NCBI RefSeq assembly: GCF_018130385.1
Contig: NZ_JAFCLU010000001.1
Span: forward strand, 372,001 to 436,000
Reading direction: 5' to 3'
Length of the DNA: 64,000 nucleotides
From: Bradyrhizobium sp. AUGA SZCCT0283
Lineage (GTDB): Bacteria; Pseudomonadota; Alphaproteobacteria; Rhizobiales; Xanthobacteraceae
Shown here: piece by piece, positions 31,319-40,384 of the stretch
Layout of the letters: each line of letters begins with the position of its first letter
How positions within the stretch are numbered: position 1 is the first letter of the stretch
Translations under genes and position numbers: made by a program
The notes under the pieces: model-generated
The model's input: the letters and a program-made list of their open reading frames with translations, nothing else
What the model was told of the DNA's origin: nothing
Databases searched by the model: none

Positions 31319-31990
31319 GTGAGCGAAGCGCACACATCCCTGCTCGCCCGCCTCGCCGATGCCGTTGCCGGCTTTCATCCAGATCGAAGAATTCGCGTTG
31401 CCATCGACGGCGTCGATGGCGCCGGCAAGACGGCCCTGGCGGACGCGCTGGCGCCGCTGGTTGCCGCGAAAGGCCGGACGGTGATCCGCGCCTCGGTGGA
31501 TGATTTTCACCATCCGCGAAAACTTCGCTATGCGCGCGGCAGATATTCGCCCGATGGCTTTTATCTCGATTCCTATGATTACGATTCGTTCCGGCGGCTG
31601 TTGCTCGAGCCCCTGAGCCCGGGTGGCTCCGGCCGGTTTGCGACGAGGCGATTTGATCTTGATAACGGCAGGCCGTTTGACCTGGAGTGGCGGCAGGCCC
31701 CGCCGGCGGCGGCACTGATCGTGGACGGAATCTTCCTGCACCGTCCCGAACTGCGGCCCTGCTGGGACCTTTCGATACTTCTGAAAGTCGATTTCGATGT
31801 CTCGCTGCCGCGCGGTGCAGCGCGCGGCGAGAGCTTCGACGCGATTGATCCCAACTCACTGCCGCATCAGCGCTATGTCGGCGGCCAGCGTCGATACCTC
31901 GCCGAATGTGTCCCCGAGCAGCAGGCCGATATCGTGATCGACTATAACGATCTGGAAGTGCCGAGAATTTTGAAATGGGTGAGCGCGTAG
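31319..31990 (+). CDS. Uridine kinase-like P-loop kinase
   Basis: A 223-residue nucleoside-kinase-like protein with Walker A GVDGAGKT (about 30-37), the ASVDDFHHPR segment that supplies the substrate-binding Asp in uridine/pantothenate kinases, and the DGIFLHRPEL and LKVDFDVSLPR motifs. The group is common in actinobacteria and rhizobia, and its true substrate is not established. The start is GTG 31319. It ends just before the minus-strand LysR gene, convergent with 4 bases between. Confidence 0.82.
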   Translation: MSEAHTSLLARLADAVAGFHPDRRIRVAIDGVDGAGKTALADALAPLVAAKGRTVIRASVDDFHHPRKLRYARGRYSPDGFYLDSYDYDSFRRLLLEPLSPGGSGRFATRRFDLDNGRPFDLEWRQAPPAAALIVDGIFLHRPELRPCWDLSILLKVDFDVSLPRGAARGESFDAIDPNSLPHQRYVGGQRRYLAECVPEQQADIVIDYNDLEVPRILKWVSA

Positions 31991-31994
31991 CCCG

Positions 31995-32909
31995 TTATCT
32001 GTTCTTCCGTCTCTCCCGCTTACGCCATTCCGCGACGAAGGCCACGAACGCGGCGAGCGCCGGCGGCGGCTGGCGACGGCTCGGATAGTACAGGAACGGC
32101 CCCGGAAATGGGGCGCACCAGTCGTCAAGCACGCTGACCAGCGCGCCTGACTTGATGCCATAGCGAACATAGCCTTCAAAGGTCAGCCAGAAGCCGACCC
32201 CGTCATGGACGGCCCGCAATGCCAAGCCGAGATAGGTCGCGACCAGCTTAGCCGGCGGCGAGACTTTTACGACGCGGCCCGCCTTCTCGAATTCCCAGTC
32301 CAGCATCGCGCCGCTGCCAAAACGGGTGCGGATGCACGAATGCTCCAGCAGGTCTTTCGGATGTGTCGGACTTCCATGCTGCGCAACATATTCGCGCGAG
32401 GCCACCACCGCGTAGCGCTGCGGCGCGCCGAGCGAGACCGCGATCATGTCCTGCGCCAGATGCTCGCCATAGCGCACGCCGGCGTCAAAACCTCCGGCCA
32501 CGATATCGACGAACGAGCTCTCGCCGACGATCTCCAGATCGATCCTGGGATGCGCTGCAAGAAACGGTGCGACCATCGGCGCCAGCACCAGGTCGATCGC
32601 CGGCGGCGGCGCATTGATGCGAAGGCGCCCCGACGGCACGGCCCGCAGGCCGCGCACCTGATCGAGTGCCGCGCCGACATCCGACATGGCAGGACCGACA
32701 CGGGCCAGCAGCAATTCACCGGCCTCGGTGAGGGCTACGCTGCGCGTGGTGCGGTTCATCAGGCGGACGCCGAGCCGCTCCTCCATGTCGCGCAGCCGCT
32801 GGCTGAGGCTCGAGACGGAGACGCCCTGCTCGACCGCGGCGCGGCGGAAATTCCGGGTGCGCGCCACGGCCACGAAAGCATCGAGGTCGCGGAGGTCGAA
32901 ATCCTTCAT
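31995..32909 (-). CDS. LysR-family transcriptional regulator
   Basis: A 304-residue LysR regulator with an N-terminal HTH ([27 protein letters not shown]) and a C-terminal effector domain (about 90-295). It belongs by appearance to the CrgA/DsdC-like group common in proteobacteria, whose members often control a divergent oxidoreductase. The neighbour across a 119-base AT-rich spacer is an aldo-keto reductase, the probable target. The effector is unknown. Confidence 0.9.
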   Translation of the reverse strand: MKDFDLRDLDAFVAVARTRNFRRAAVEQGVSVSSLSQRLRDMEERLGVRLMNRTTRSVALTEAGELLLARVGPAMSDVGAALDQVRGLRAVPSGRLRINAPPPAIDLVLAPMVAPFLAAHPRIDLEIVGESSFVDIVAGGFDAGVRYGEHLAQDMIAVSLGAPQRYAVVASREYVAQHGSPTHPKDLLEHSCIRTRFGSGAMLDWEFEKAGRVVKVSPPAKLVATYLGLALRAVHDGVGFWLTFEGYVRYGIKSGALVSVLDDWCAPFPGPFLYYPSRRQPPPALAAFVAFVAEWRKRERRKNR

Positions 32910-33028
32910 TGTTCGATATACTGAACAAACTATTTATAATTGTCCAGCTTATCGCCTCCTACGGAAGGGCGCATATCAGCCTCGTCACCACGGCGCGAAT
33001 ACCCCCGCCGATTTCGAGGAGAACCATC
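32910..33028. promoter_or_regulatory. Divergent LysR/aldo-keto reductase spacer
   Basis: The spacer opens with an AT-rich run (ATATACTGAACAAACTATTTATAATTG, here split by position 32915-32941) that contrasts with the GC-rich surroundings. It contains overlapping T-N11-A possibilities and probable -10 boxes for both directions. This is the expected LysR binding site; boundaries are not fixed. Confidence 0.4.
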
Positions 33029-34024
33029 ATGGAAAAGCGCAAACTCGGCACGACAGGTCCATCCGTATCGATGATCGGCCTCGGCTGCATGGGCATGTCG
33101 GATTTCTACGGCCCGGCCGACCGCAGCGAGAGCATCGCCACCCTCCACGCCGCGCTCGATGCCGGCATCACCCTGCTCGACACCGGCGATTTCTACGGCA
33201 TGGGCCACAATGAGATGCTGATCCGCGAAGCGCTCACGGGACGCGACCGCGACAATCTGCAGATCAGCGTCAAGTTCGGCGCGCTGCGCGATCCCAACAA
33301 GGGCTTTCTCGGCTATGACAGCCGTCCGGCCGCGATCAGGAATTTCGTCGCCTATTCGCTGCAGCGGCTCGGTGTCGATCACATCGACATCTACCGGCCG
33401 GCCCGGCTCGATCCGGACGTGCCGATCGAGGAAACCGTCGGCGCGATGGCCGACATGGTGAAGGCCGGCTGGATCAGGCATATCAGCCTTTCCGAAGTCG
33501 GCTCCCACACCATTCGTCGGGCGCACGCCGTGCATCCGATCGTCGACCTGCAGATCGAATATTCACTGCTCGCGCGCGGCATCGAGAGCGACATTCTGAA
33601 AACCTGCCGGGAACTGGGCATCGGGATCACCGCCTACGGCGTGCTGGCGCGCGGCCTGATCAGCGGTCACTGGACCCAGGATCGGTCCGGCGCGCAGGAT
33701 TTTCGCGCCATCAGCCCGCGCTTTCAGGGCGCCAATCTCGATGCCAACCTGATGCTGGTGAACTCGTTGCGGCGAGTTGCCGACGATGTCGGCGCTTCGC
33801 CAGCGCAAGTCGCCATCGCCTGGGTCGCGGCGCAGGGCAAGGATATCGTGCCGCTGGTCGGTGCCCGCCGTCGCGATCGCCTCGCTGAAGCGCTCGGTGC
33901 ACTCGACGTGAAGCTGACGCCGGCGCATCTGGCAGCCCTTGCCGAAGCATTCCCGCCGGGCGTGGCCGCAGGCGCGCGCTATCCCGAGGCGCAGCTTGCG
34001 CATATGGACAGCGAGAGGCGATGA
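33029..34024 (+). CDS. Aldo/keto reductase
   Basis: A 331-residue NADPH-dependent oxidoreductase of the aldo-keto reductase superfamily. The catalytic Asp and Tyr are seen in [13 protein letters not shown] and the Lys in SVKFGAL. The usual catalytic His position in the Y-x-x-H-R-x-D motif reads IYRPARLDP, so the His appears to be Ala. GAGGAG lies 8 bases before ATG 33029. It is divergent from a LysR gene and ends 3 bases from the convergent moeB-like gene. The substrate is unknown. Confidence 0.9.
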   Translation: MEKRKLGTTGPSVSMIGLGCMGMSDFYGPADRSESIATLHAALDAGITLLDTGDFYGMGHNEMLIREALTGRDRDNLQISVKFGALRDPNKGFLGYDSRPAAIRNFVAYSLQRLGVDHIDIYRPARLDPDVPIEETVGAMADMVKAGWIRHISLSEVGSHTIRRAHAVHPIVDLQIEYSLLARGIESDILKTCRELGIGITAYGVLARGLISGHWTQDRSGAQDFRAISPRFQGANLDANLMLVNSLRRVADDVGASPAQVAIAWVAAQGKDIVPLVGARRRDRLAEALGALDVKLTPAHLAALAEAFPPGVAAGARYPEAQLAHMDSERR

Positions 34025-34027
34025 ATA

Positions 34028-34831
34028 CTACGCCGCGTGCCCGCTCAAATCGGTGATGACAGGCGTATCGCCGTTGAGCGGGTTTTGTGGGTCGCGCGCG
34101 TAGCGCAAGGTCTCGAACCGCATCGCGCGTGCGTCCACCATCACCAGCCGTCCGACCAGGCTCTCGCCGAAGCCGACGATCTCGCGGATCGCCTCCAGCG
34201 CCATCATCGAGCCCAGCATGCCCGCCAGCGCACCCATGACGCCGGCTTCGGCGCAGGCCGCCACGGTGCCCGGCGGCGGCGGCTCGGGAAACAGGCAGCG
34301 ATAGGTCGGATTGAACTCGCCCTGCTCGTTGCGCTCATGGGCGCGGATCGTGGTCAGCGATCCGTCGAACTGGCCGAGCGCCGCCGTGATCAGCGGCTTG
34401 CCGGCAAAGAAGCAGGCATCGGAAACCAGATAGCGGGTTTCGAAATTGTCGGAGCCGTCGAGCACGAGATCGTAGCCGCCGATCAGCGACATCACGTTCC
34501 TTGCATCGAGACGCACCGCATGCGCCTCGAAATGAACATGCGGATTGAGCGCGTGAACCACTTCGGCGGCGCTGTCGACCTTGCGCCGCCCGATGTCGGG
34601 CGTGGTGTGGATGATCTGACGCTGCAGGTTCGACAGCGTGACGATGTCGTCGTCGACCGCGCCGAGCGTGCCGACGCCGGCCGCCGCCAGATACATCAGC
34701 ACCGGCGCGCCGAGGCCGCCGGCGCCGATCACCAGCACGGACGCCTCCTTCAGCGCGGTTTGCCCGGGGCCGCCGACGTCGCGCAGCACGATATGGCGGG
34801 CGTAGCGTTCGAGTTCGTCGGCCGTCAGCAT
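34028..34831 (-). CDS. MoeB/ThiF-type adenylyltransferase
   Basis: A 267-residue E1-like enzyme that adenylates the C-terminal Gly-Gly of a small sulfur carrier (MoaD or ThiS) for molybdopterin or thiazole synthesis. The nucleotide loop VIGAGGLGAP (about 34-43), the SNLQRQIIH segment with its conserved Arg, and the DGSDNFETRY motif are present. There is no rhodanese domain. ATG 34831 gives the typical start (LTADELERYARH). MoeB and ThiF cannot be separated with certainty; no other cofactor gene is near. Confidence 0.9.
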   Translation of the reverse strand: MLTADELERYARHIVLRDVGGPGQTALKEASVLVIGAGGLGAPVLMYLAAAGVGTLGAVDDDIVTLSNLQRQIIHTTPDIGRRKVDSAAEVVHALNPHVHFEAHAVRLDARNVMSLIGGYDLVLDGSDNFETRYLVSDACFFAGKPLITAALGQFDGSLTTIRAHERNEQGEFNPTYRCLFPEPPPPGTVAACAEAGVMGALAGMLGSMMALEAIREIVGFGESLVGRLVMVDARAMRFETLRYARDPQNPLNGDTPVITDLSGHAA

Positions 34832-34993
34832 GGTCGTGTGCTGTCCTTCCTTCGCTGGCAAACCCTCAGGATGAGGACCTGAATCAATCCCCTGAACCGG
34901 GGCGCGGTTGTTGCCGACTAAGCAGATGTGCTTAATTGGGGGGACGTCAATGAGCGCTCCCCTATTCCACTCCGGCATTCTCCTGGATTTGTC

Positions 34994-36367
34994 ATGAGAT
35001 CGGTGCTTTCGGCAACATTCATGATCGCGGCCTTAGGTTTGGCGGCCTCGGACGCGCGGGCGCAGATGACGCCGCCCTCCACGGCCGGCGCCAGGGCGAA
35101 ACCGGTGACCACGGTGCCGATCCGTCCCGCGCTGCAGAAGCCGGAGGACACGGCCAACGCGATGGGGCAGGCCGAGCGGCTGGCGCTGCAGTCGGACCTT
35201 GCCTGGGTCGGGCAGTATAACGGCGCCATCACGGGCGACGTCAGCGAGCGCATGGTCAATGCGATCAAGGAATTCCAGAAATCCCGCGGGGCCAAGCAGA
35301 CCGGCGTGCTCAATTCGCAGGAGCGCGGCCTGCTTGCGGACACCGCCAGGAAAAAGCAGGAAAGCGTCGGCTGGAAAATCGTCACCGATCCCGGCACCGG
35401 CGTACGGCTGGGGATCCCCACCAAACTGGTGCCGCAGCAAGCCAGCGACGCCAACGGCACCAAGTGGACGTCGCCGACCGGCACGATCCAGATTCAACTG
35501 GCCCGGCGCAAGGAAGCCGGCCCCGTCACGGCAAAGCTCGCCGAGCGCGAGAAGAAAGAGCCGGGGCGCAACATCGACTACACCGTGGTCAAGCCGGACT
35601 TTTTCGTGCTGTCCGGCCTGCAGGGCCTGAAGAAATTTTATCTCCGCGGCACCTTCAAGGGCGACGAGGTCCGCATTCTCACCATCCTCTACGACCAGGC
35701 GACCGAGAATACCGTGGAACCGATCGTGATCGCGATGTCGAGCGCGTTCAATGCGTTTCCGGCTGCCGTGCAAATGGCGGGACCTCCGCCGCGCAAGACC
35801 GTGGAATACGGCACCGGCGTCGTCGTCAGTGACGACGGCGCGATCATCGCTGACCGCCAGATCACCGACGGCTGCCTCACCGTCGCGATCGCGGGCTTCG
35901 GCAATGCCGATCGCGTCGCCGAGGACAAGGAGCACGATCTTGCGCTGCTGCGCATCTATGGCGCGCGCGGGCTGAAGGCGCTCGATCTCGCCAACGCCGC
36001 CACCAAGACGGCGCTCGACCTCACCGGCATTGCCGATCCGCAGAACCAGGGCGGCGGCGCCGCGGTGACCAGCGTCAAGGCTTCGGTGGCCCAGCTTGGC
36101 GGCGGCAGCGATATCGCGCTGACGCCCGCGCCGGCGCTCGGCTTTTCCGGCGCGCCCGCGCAGGATGGCGACGGCAGGTTTGCCGGCATCGCGCTGTTGA
36201 AGCCGGTTCAGGTCGCGGGGCCCACCAACGGCGCACCCGCGGCGCAGGCGGTGCTGGTGACCGCCGACATGGTGCGCGACTTCCTCAAGGCCAATGGCGT
36301 CAGCGCGGCCGGTGGATCGACCGACGCCAAGGCGTCAGTCGTTCGCGTGATCTGTGTAAGAAAATAG
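34994..36367 (+). CDS. Exported PG-binding/degenerate trypsin-like protein
   Basis: A 457-residue secreted protein: signal peptide (MRSVLSATFMIAALGL, cleavage after ARA), a PG_binding_1-like segment (about 65-120, WVGQYNGAITGDV..AIKEFQKSRG), a middle domain, and a trypsin-like domain from about 255 (VEYGTGVVVSDDG). The protease His position reads ADRQITDGC where TNxHVVxGC is expected, so the catalytic His is missing. The Asp (KEHDLALLRI) and a GxSGxP serine (LGFSGAPA) remain. It is probably not an active protease. The start is chosen for the signal peptide. Confidence 0.78.
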   Translation: MRSVLSATFMIAALGLAASDARAQMTPPSTAGARAKPVTTVPIRPALQKPEDTANAMGQAERLALQSDLAWVGQYNGAITGDVSERMVNAIKEFQKSRGAKQTGVLNSQERGLLADTARKKQESVGWKIVTDPGTGVRLGIPTKLVPQQASDANGTKWTSPTGTIQIQLARRKEAGPVTAKLAEREKKEPGRNIDYTVVKPDFFVLSGLQGLKKFYLRGTFKGDEVRILTILYDQATENTVEPIVIAMSSAFNAFPAAVQMAGPPPRKTVEYGTGVVVSDDGAIIADRQITDGCLTVAIAGFGNADRVAEDKEHDLALLRIYGARGLKALDLANAATKTALDLTGIADPQNQGGGAAVTSVKASVAQLGGGSDIALTPAPALGFSGAPAQDGDGRFAGIALLKPVQVAGPTNGAPAAQAVLVTADMVRDFLKANGVSAAGGSTDAKASVVRVICVRK

Positions 36368-36374
36368 CCGCTCG

Positions 36375-36414
36375 CTCGTGTCCCGGACGCGGTGCTGCGC
36401 GTCCGGGACACGAG
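36375..36414. repeat. Perfect 17-bp inverted repeat
   Basis: CTCGTGTCCCGGACGCG (36375-36391) and its exact complement (36398-36414) flank a 6-base loop GTGCTG. It lies 8 bases after the upstream gene's stop and 5 bases from the end of the chemoreceptor remnant. It would terminate convergent transcription; it also resembles another dispersed Bradyrhizobium-type repeat. Confidence 0.85.
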
Positions 36415-36418
36415 TAGA

Positions 36419-36697
36419 TCAAGCCGCCTTGATGTTGCTGAGGAAGGTTTCGACCTCGCCGCGCATCGTCTCGGACTGTATCGACAGTTCGCTCGACGCC
36501 TGCAGCACCTGATGGGCGGCGGCGCCGGTATCGCCGGCGGCCTGCTGGACGCCGACCACATTCGCCGAGATTTCACCGGTGCCGAGCGCCGCCGGCTGCA
36601 CGTTGCGGGTGATTTCCTGCGTGGCCGAGCCCTGTTCCTCGACGGCGCTGGCGATCGCGGAAGCAATCTCGTTCATTTCACTGATCGTCGACGTGAT
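36419..36697 (-). pseudogene. C-terminal remnant of a methyl-accepting chemotaxis protein
   Basis: About 93 codons on the minus strand match only the end of the MCP signalling domain and the C-terminal helix. They read ITSTISEMNEIASAIASAVEEQGSATQEI in two adjoining parts, then GTGEISANVVGVQQAA and a tail ending FLSNIKAA. Upstream of position 36697 the frame continues into unrelated residues and no membrane or HAMP region exists. It is therefore a truncated copy, not a functional receptor. The breakpoint lies within 150 bases of the next gene. Confidence 0.8.
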
Positions 36698-36834
36698 CCC
36701 CCAGAAAATAACGGGAGTTGCACTGCAGTAAATTCTCTCCGGTGGAGTTACTTGATATTCGCGGCTTGACGCAGGTCAACGACGGTCGAGGCATTCGGCC
36801 GCCAACTCAAAACCAAAATACATCGGGTGCAGGC

Positions 36835-37344
36835 ATGAATCGCGTTATGATAGGGATCATCGCGGCAGTCGGCGCAGCAATAGCTGCGAGCGGGGCAATT
36901 GCACAATCGCAACCTCTACCGACGCCGCTGGTGGAAGAAGTTATGGTCAAGACCACGCTGTTGACTCTCAATGACGCCAACCTCACCGGCAATTACGATG
37001 TGATGCACGCAAAGATGGCCGGGGCATTCCGGGAAAAATTCGGGCCCGACACCCTCAAACAAGCGTTCACGACGTTCGCCGGGAAGCATGTTGATGTAAT
37101 TGCGGCCACACCGCTGGTTACGACCCGCGAAGCCAGGATCGGCAGCAACGGCGTCCTGATGCTGCGCGGCTATTTCGATACGACTCCGTCGCGCCTGAAC
37201 TACGAGCTCGACTACGCGATTTCGGAAGGCGAGTGGAAGTTGATTGCGATCGACGTCAAGGTGAAGGGGCCGTCGACCAGCTACGCCGGCGCCGCCGGTC
37301 TCCTTGCGCATGCGACGGCTGATTTTCCGATGGCGATCAAGTAA
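36835..37344 (+). CDS. Secreted hypothetical protein
   Basis: A 169-residue protein with a clear signal peptide (MNRVMIGIIAAVGAAIAASGAIAQ). The mature part of about 145 residues is alpha/beta with a C-terminal EGEWKLIAIDVKVKG strand pattern, resembling NTF2-like or DUF3887/DUF4019 folds. No catalytic motif is visible. ATG 36835 is chosen because it begins the signal peptide. A frameshifted RDD gene follows 9 bases later, so the two may have been one transcript. The function is unknown. Confidence 0.7.
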   Translation: MNRVMIGIIAAVGAAIAASGAIAQSQPLPTPLVEEVMVKTTLLTLNDANLTGNYDVMHAKMAGAFREKFGPDTLKQAFTTFAGKHVDVIAATPLVTTREARIGSNGVLMLRGYFDTTPSRLNYELDYAISEGEWKLIAIDVKVKGPSTSYAGAAGLLAHATADFPMAIK

Positions 37345-37353
37345 GGTGCACCG

Positions 37354-37597
37354 ATGGCGGAAATCAGCAAGCCGGTCGCGACCTGGCGCAGGATAGCGGC
37401 CGCCATCCTTGATTTCATTATGGTCTTTTTCGGTGGCGGCTACGCAATCGGCGTTGACCGGCAGCCTGACCGCTGACGGTTTCAAGCTGGAAGGAATACC
37501 GGCGCTGGCCCTGTTTGCGCTGATAGTAGTCTACTTCGTGGCCGGCAACAAATATCTCGGCGGCACGATCTGGCAGCGCGTTCTTTATCCGCGCTGA
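37354..37597 (+). pseudogene. RDD-family small membrane protein, frameshifted
   Basis: Frame 1 from ATG 37354 reads a typical RDD start (MAEISKPVATWRRIAAAILD, then FIMVFFGGGYAIG) and stops at 37476. The continuation LTGSLTADGF, a hydrophobic helix PALALFALIVVYFVAG and GGTIWQRVLYPR lies in the next frame and ends at 37597. The switch is at about 37453, where one extra base (or two missing bases) breaks an otherwise intact gene of about 80 codons. It is either a recent pseudogene or a sequence error. RDD proteins are small integral membrane proteins of mostly unknown role. Confidence 0.75.
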
Positions 37598-37608
37598 AGG
37601 CGAGATCA

Positions 37609-39288
37609 TCACGCGAGTCCGAACCTCACGCCGGCGCGCGCGAGCCCGCCGGCGATGCCGATCGGCGTGCCATCCGCGCGCCAGCACGCGGCGCCCGACA
37701 TCGTTCCGTCCTCATGAAACTGGATCGCATTCATGCCGCCGGCGACCGTCGGCACCGGCAGCACCTTGTGACCCATGGAGATGAGCTTGGCGCGGACGCT
37801 TTCAGGCACGGCCAGTTCGACTTCGAGCGCGTTGCCTTCGGTCCACACCCGCGGCGCTTCGACCGCCTCCTGCAGGCTCATGCCGTGGTCGATCAGGTTG
37901 ATCAGCGCCTGCATCGCACTCGGGAAGATCCGCTTTCCCCCGGGCAGGCCGAGCGCGTAGACGAGCCTGCCGTCGCGCAGCGCCATCATCGGCGACATCG
38001 AGGTGGTGACGCGCTTGCCCGGCGCCAGCGACAGCGCGTGGCCGGGACGGGGATCGTAGAGGTTCATGTAATTGTTCGGGATGACGCCGAGGCCTGGAAT
38101 CAGAATTTTTGCGCCGAACAGATTGTTGATGGTCTGGGTGGTCGCGACCACATTGCCGAACGCATCCGCCGCCGTCATATGCGTGGTGTGCGCGCTTTCG
38201 AGCTGCGCCACGCCGGCGCTCCATGCTTGCGCACGGTTTGAATCGATCGCGCGGCGGCGCGCGTCGGCATAGGCCTTCGAGGTCAGCCGCTCCACCGGCA
38301 CATTGATGAACTCGGGATCGCCGCTTGCGGCGGCGCGGTCGGCGAAGGCGATCTTGAGCACCTCGGCAAGGTAATGGATCGTCGCGGCCGAGCCGAAGCC
38401 GAGTTTTGCGATATCATAGCCTTCGAGAATGTTGAGCATTTGCGCGATGTGGACGCCGGAGGCCGCGGGCGGTGGCGGCCCCAGAATCTCCCAGCCGCGA
38501 TAATCGGCGCGGATCGGCTGGCGCTCGACGGTCTTGTAGGTCGCCAGATCCTCGCGGGCGATGAAGCCGCCGTTGTTCTTCATGTAATCGACGAGAATGT
38601 CACCGAGCGGCCCGTGATATAGCGCCGCTTCGCCATGCTGCGAAATGCAGCGCAGCGTCTCCGCATATTCCGACTGCACCACGCGCTCGCCGGTTTTCAG
38701 CGGCATCCCCCCGGGCAGATAGATCGCCGAAATCGCCTTGTCCTTCAGCATCTCCCGGGCGCTGTCGGAAATGCATTCGTGCAGGTAGGGCGTTGCCGCA
38801 TAACCGCGCGAAGCATGCTTGATCGCGGGCTGCATGACGTCGGCGAGCGACATGGTGCCGAACCGCTGCAGCGTCTCGCACCAGGCCTTCAGCGAGCCCG
38901 GCACAGCGACGGCCTTCGGCCCGTTGAGGTTTTCATCGCCTGTTGTATCGAACACGTCATGTGCCGAGCCGGGTTTCGATGTGTAGGTATCGGGCCTGAC
39001 CGCCAGCGGCACGGTGCTCTGGCCGTCGACGAAGCGATGGCTGCCGTCGGAAGTGCGGATATGGGCCATGCCGCCGCCGATGATGCCGACCATCATCGGC
39101 TCCACGACCGTCAGCGCAAACAGCGTCGCAATCGCGGCATCGATGGCGTCGCCGCCGGCCGCCAGCATTTCCGCGCCCGCATTCGATGCCAGCGGATGAT
39201 TGCTGACCACCATGCCGCGGCTCCCGGTCGCCGGCCGCTTCTGACATTGAAACCCGATGGCTGCGCGATCCCGCCAATGACCGGTCAT
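37609..39288 (-). CDS. Gamma-glutamyltransferase family protein
   Basis: A 559-residue Ntn-hydrolase of the GGT family, made as one chain and cleaved before its catalytic Thr. The Thr is probably Thr368 in SAHTTHMTAADAFGN, and the GGGMAHIR, DGQSTVP and PPPPAASG segments are typical. No signal peptide is visible, unlike periplasmic E. coli GGT, so it may be a cytoplasmic GGT-like hydrolase acting on gamma-glutamyl or related amides. The start is chosen at MTGHWRDRAA; an upstream ATG at 39318 is possible. Confidence 0.9.
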   Translation of the reverse strand: MTGHWRDRAAIGFQCQKRPATGSRGMVVSNHPLASNAGAEMLAAGGDAIDAAIATLFALTVVEPMMVGIIGGGMAHIRTSDGSHRFVDGQSTVPLAVRPDTYTSKPGSAHDVFDTTGDENLNGPKAVAVPGSLKAWCETLQRFGTMSLADVMQPAIKHASRGYAATPYLHECISDSAREMLKDKAISAIYLPGGMPLKTGERVVQSEYAETLRCISQHGEAALYHGPLGDILVDYMKNNGGFIAREDLATYKTVERQPIRADYRGWEILGPPPPAASGVHIAQMLNILEGYDIAKLGFGSAATIHYLAEVLKIAFADRAAASGDPEFINVPVERLTSKAYADARRRAIDSNRAQAWSAGVAQLESAHTTHMTAADAFGNVVATTQTINNLFGAKILIPGLGVIPNNYMNLYDPRPGHALSLAPGKRVTTSMSPMMALRDGRLVYALGLPGGKRIFPSAMQALINLIDHGMSLQEAVEAPRVWTEGNALEVELAVPESVRAKLISMGHKVLPVPTVAGGMNAIQFHEDGTMSGAACWRADGTPIGIAGGLARAGVRFGLA

Positions 39289-39532
39289 GGTTTTTCTCGC
39301 TTCTTGTTGTGGTTTCATCGGGCACAAATGCACCGCCCGGCAGTATTTGCCCGGATGACCACAATTCCATAATCGGGCATCATTGCAAGCTGACTGATTC
39401 GGACAACCGCGATCCCCTGACCTTTGGATCGGGCTGGGCACGTCTGAACGAGCGCGTAACTCGGCGTCGCAGGATGCGGCGCGGCTCGTGTGGCGTAACC
39501 CAAATGCCTGAAAGCCATCCAGAGGACCTGAA

Positions 39533-40303
39533 ATGCAGACGATCGTATTGGCCACCCAGAAGGGCGGCTCTGGGAAAAGCACGCTTGCCATCGGCCTTGC
39601 ACTTGCCGCCATCCGGGCCGGGCATAATGTCCGCCTGATCGAGACGGACCCACAGGGCACCGTTTCGAACTGGAAGCGCCGCCGTCCCTATGCCGCGCCG
39701 ATCATCGAGCCGATCTATGCCGCCCGGGAGGTCGAACAGCGCCTGCAATCGCTGGTGCACGACGGCGTTACGGTGACGATCGTGGATACCGCCGGCGGCG
39801 AAACCGCCGCGACCAATTCGGCCATTCGCTATTCCGACTTCTGCCTGATTCCGACGCGACCGAGCATCGCCGACATCGAGGCGACCGCCGCGACGCTCCG
39901 CGTCATCAGGGCCTGGCACAAGCCGTTCGCCTATGTCTTGAACCAGACCCCGATCCGGGCCGCAGCACGCCTCGCCGGCGCGGAGAATGCGCTGGGCGAC
40001 GAGGCCGCGCTCGACATCGCCGATATCGTTGCCAGACCCTTTATCGTGATGCGCAACGACCATCAGGACGCCCTGAGCGCCGGCCTCGCCGTCTGCGAAC
40101 ATGCACCGCGCGGCAAGTCCGCGGAGGAAATGCGCGCCCTCTGGCAGTGGGTCGAATCGCGGCTGGGCAACGCAGTGACCGCTACTGACGAACCGGTCGT
40201 CGAGGAGTTCGTGGAAATACCCGCGATTATTCCTAAATGGGCTGCGCTCCCGTCGTTCGACACTGACAGCGCTCATTTCCTCAGAGCACCTGCCCGAAGC
40301 TGA
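39533..40303 (+). CDS. ParA-family ATPase (orphan)
   Basis: A 256-residue ParA/MinD-like protein with a deviant Walker A (QKGGSGKST, about 9-17), a switch I region around LIETDPQGTVSNW and Walker B-like VTIVDTAGG. No ParB-like gene or parS-like repeat is next to it, so it is not a chromosome or plasmid partition operon. Orphan ParA proteins of this length position other cargo such as polar complexes. Its target here is unknown. It stands between ggt (divergent) and a repeat. Confidence 0.88.
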   Translation: MQTIVLATQKGGSGKSTLAIGLALAAIRAGHNVRLIETDPQGTVSNWKRRRPYAAPIIEPIYAAREVEQRLQSLVHDGVTVTIVDTAGGETAATNSAIRYSDFCLIPTRPSIADIEATAATLRVIRAWHKPFAYVLNQTPIRAAARLAGAENALGDEAALDIADIVARPFIVMRNDHQDALSAGLAVCEHAPRGKSAEEMRALWQWVESRLGNAVTATDEPVVEEFVEIPAIIPKWAALPSFDTDSAHFLRAPARS

Positions 40304-40320
40304 TACCCCGCGCCCCGCAA

Positions 40321-40384
40321 CGTCATTTGCGAGGAGCCATGCGACGAAGCAATCCAGACCCCCCAGCCCCGCCGGATTGCTTCG
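40321..40384. repeat. Palindromic intergenic repeat, shorter relative of 7645-7758
   Basis: CGTCATTTGCGAGGAGC begins the element. CGAAGCAATCC (40345-40355) pairs with GGATTGCTTCG (40374-40384). The right outer arm present in the 7645-7758 copy is missing, because the GNAT stop codon follows directly at 40385. Confidence 0.75.

Noticed and set aside
36375..36414. Phage attachment site
   Set aside because: No integrase or tRNA is near, and the structure is a perfect palindrome rather than a direct repeat pair.
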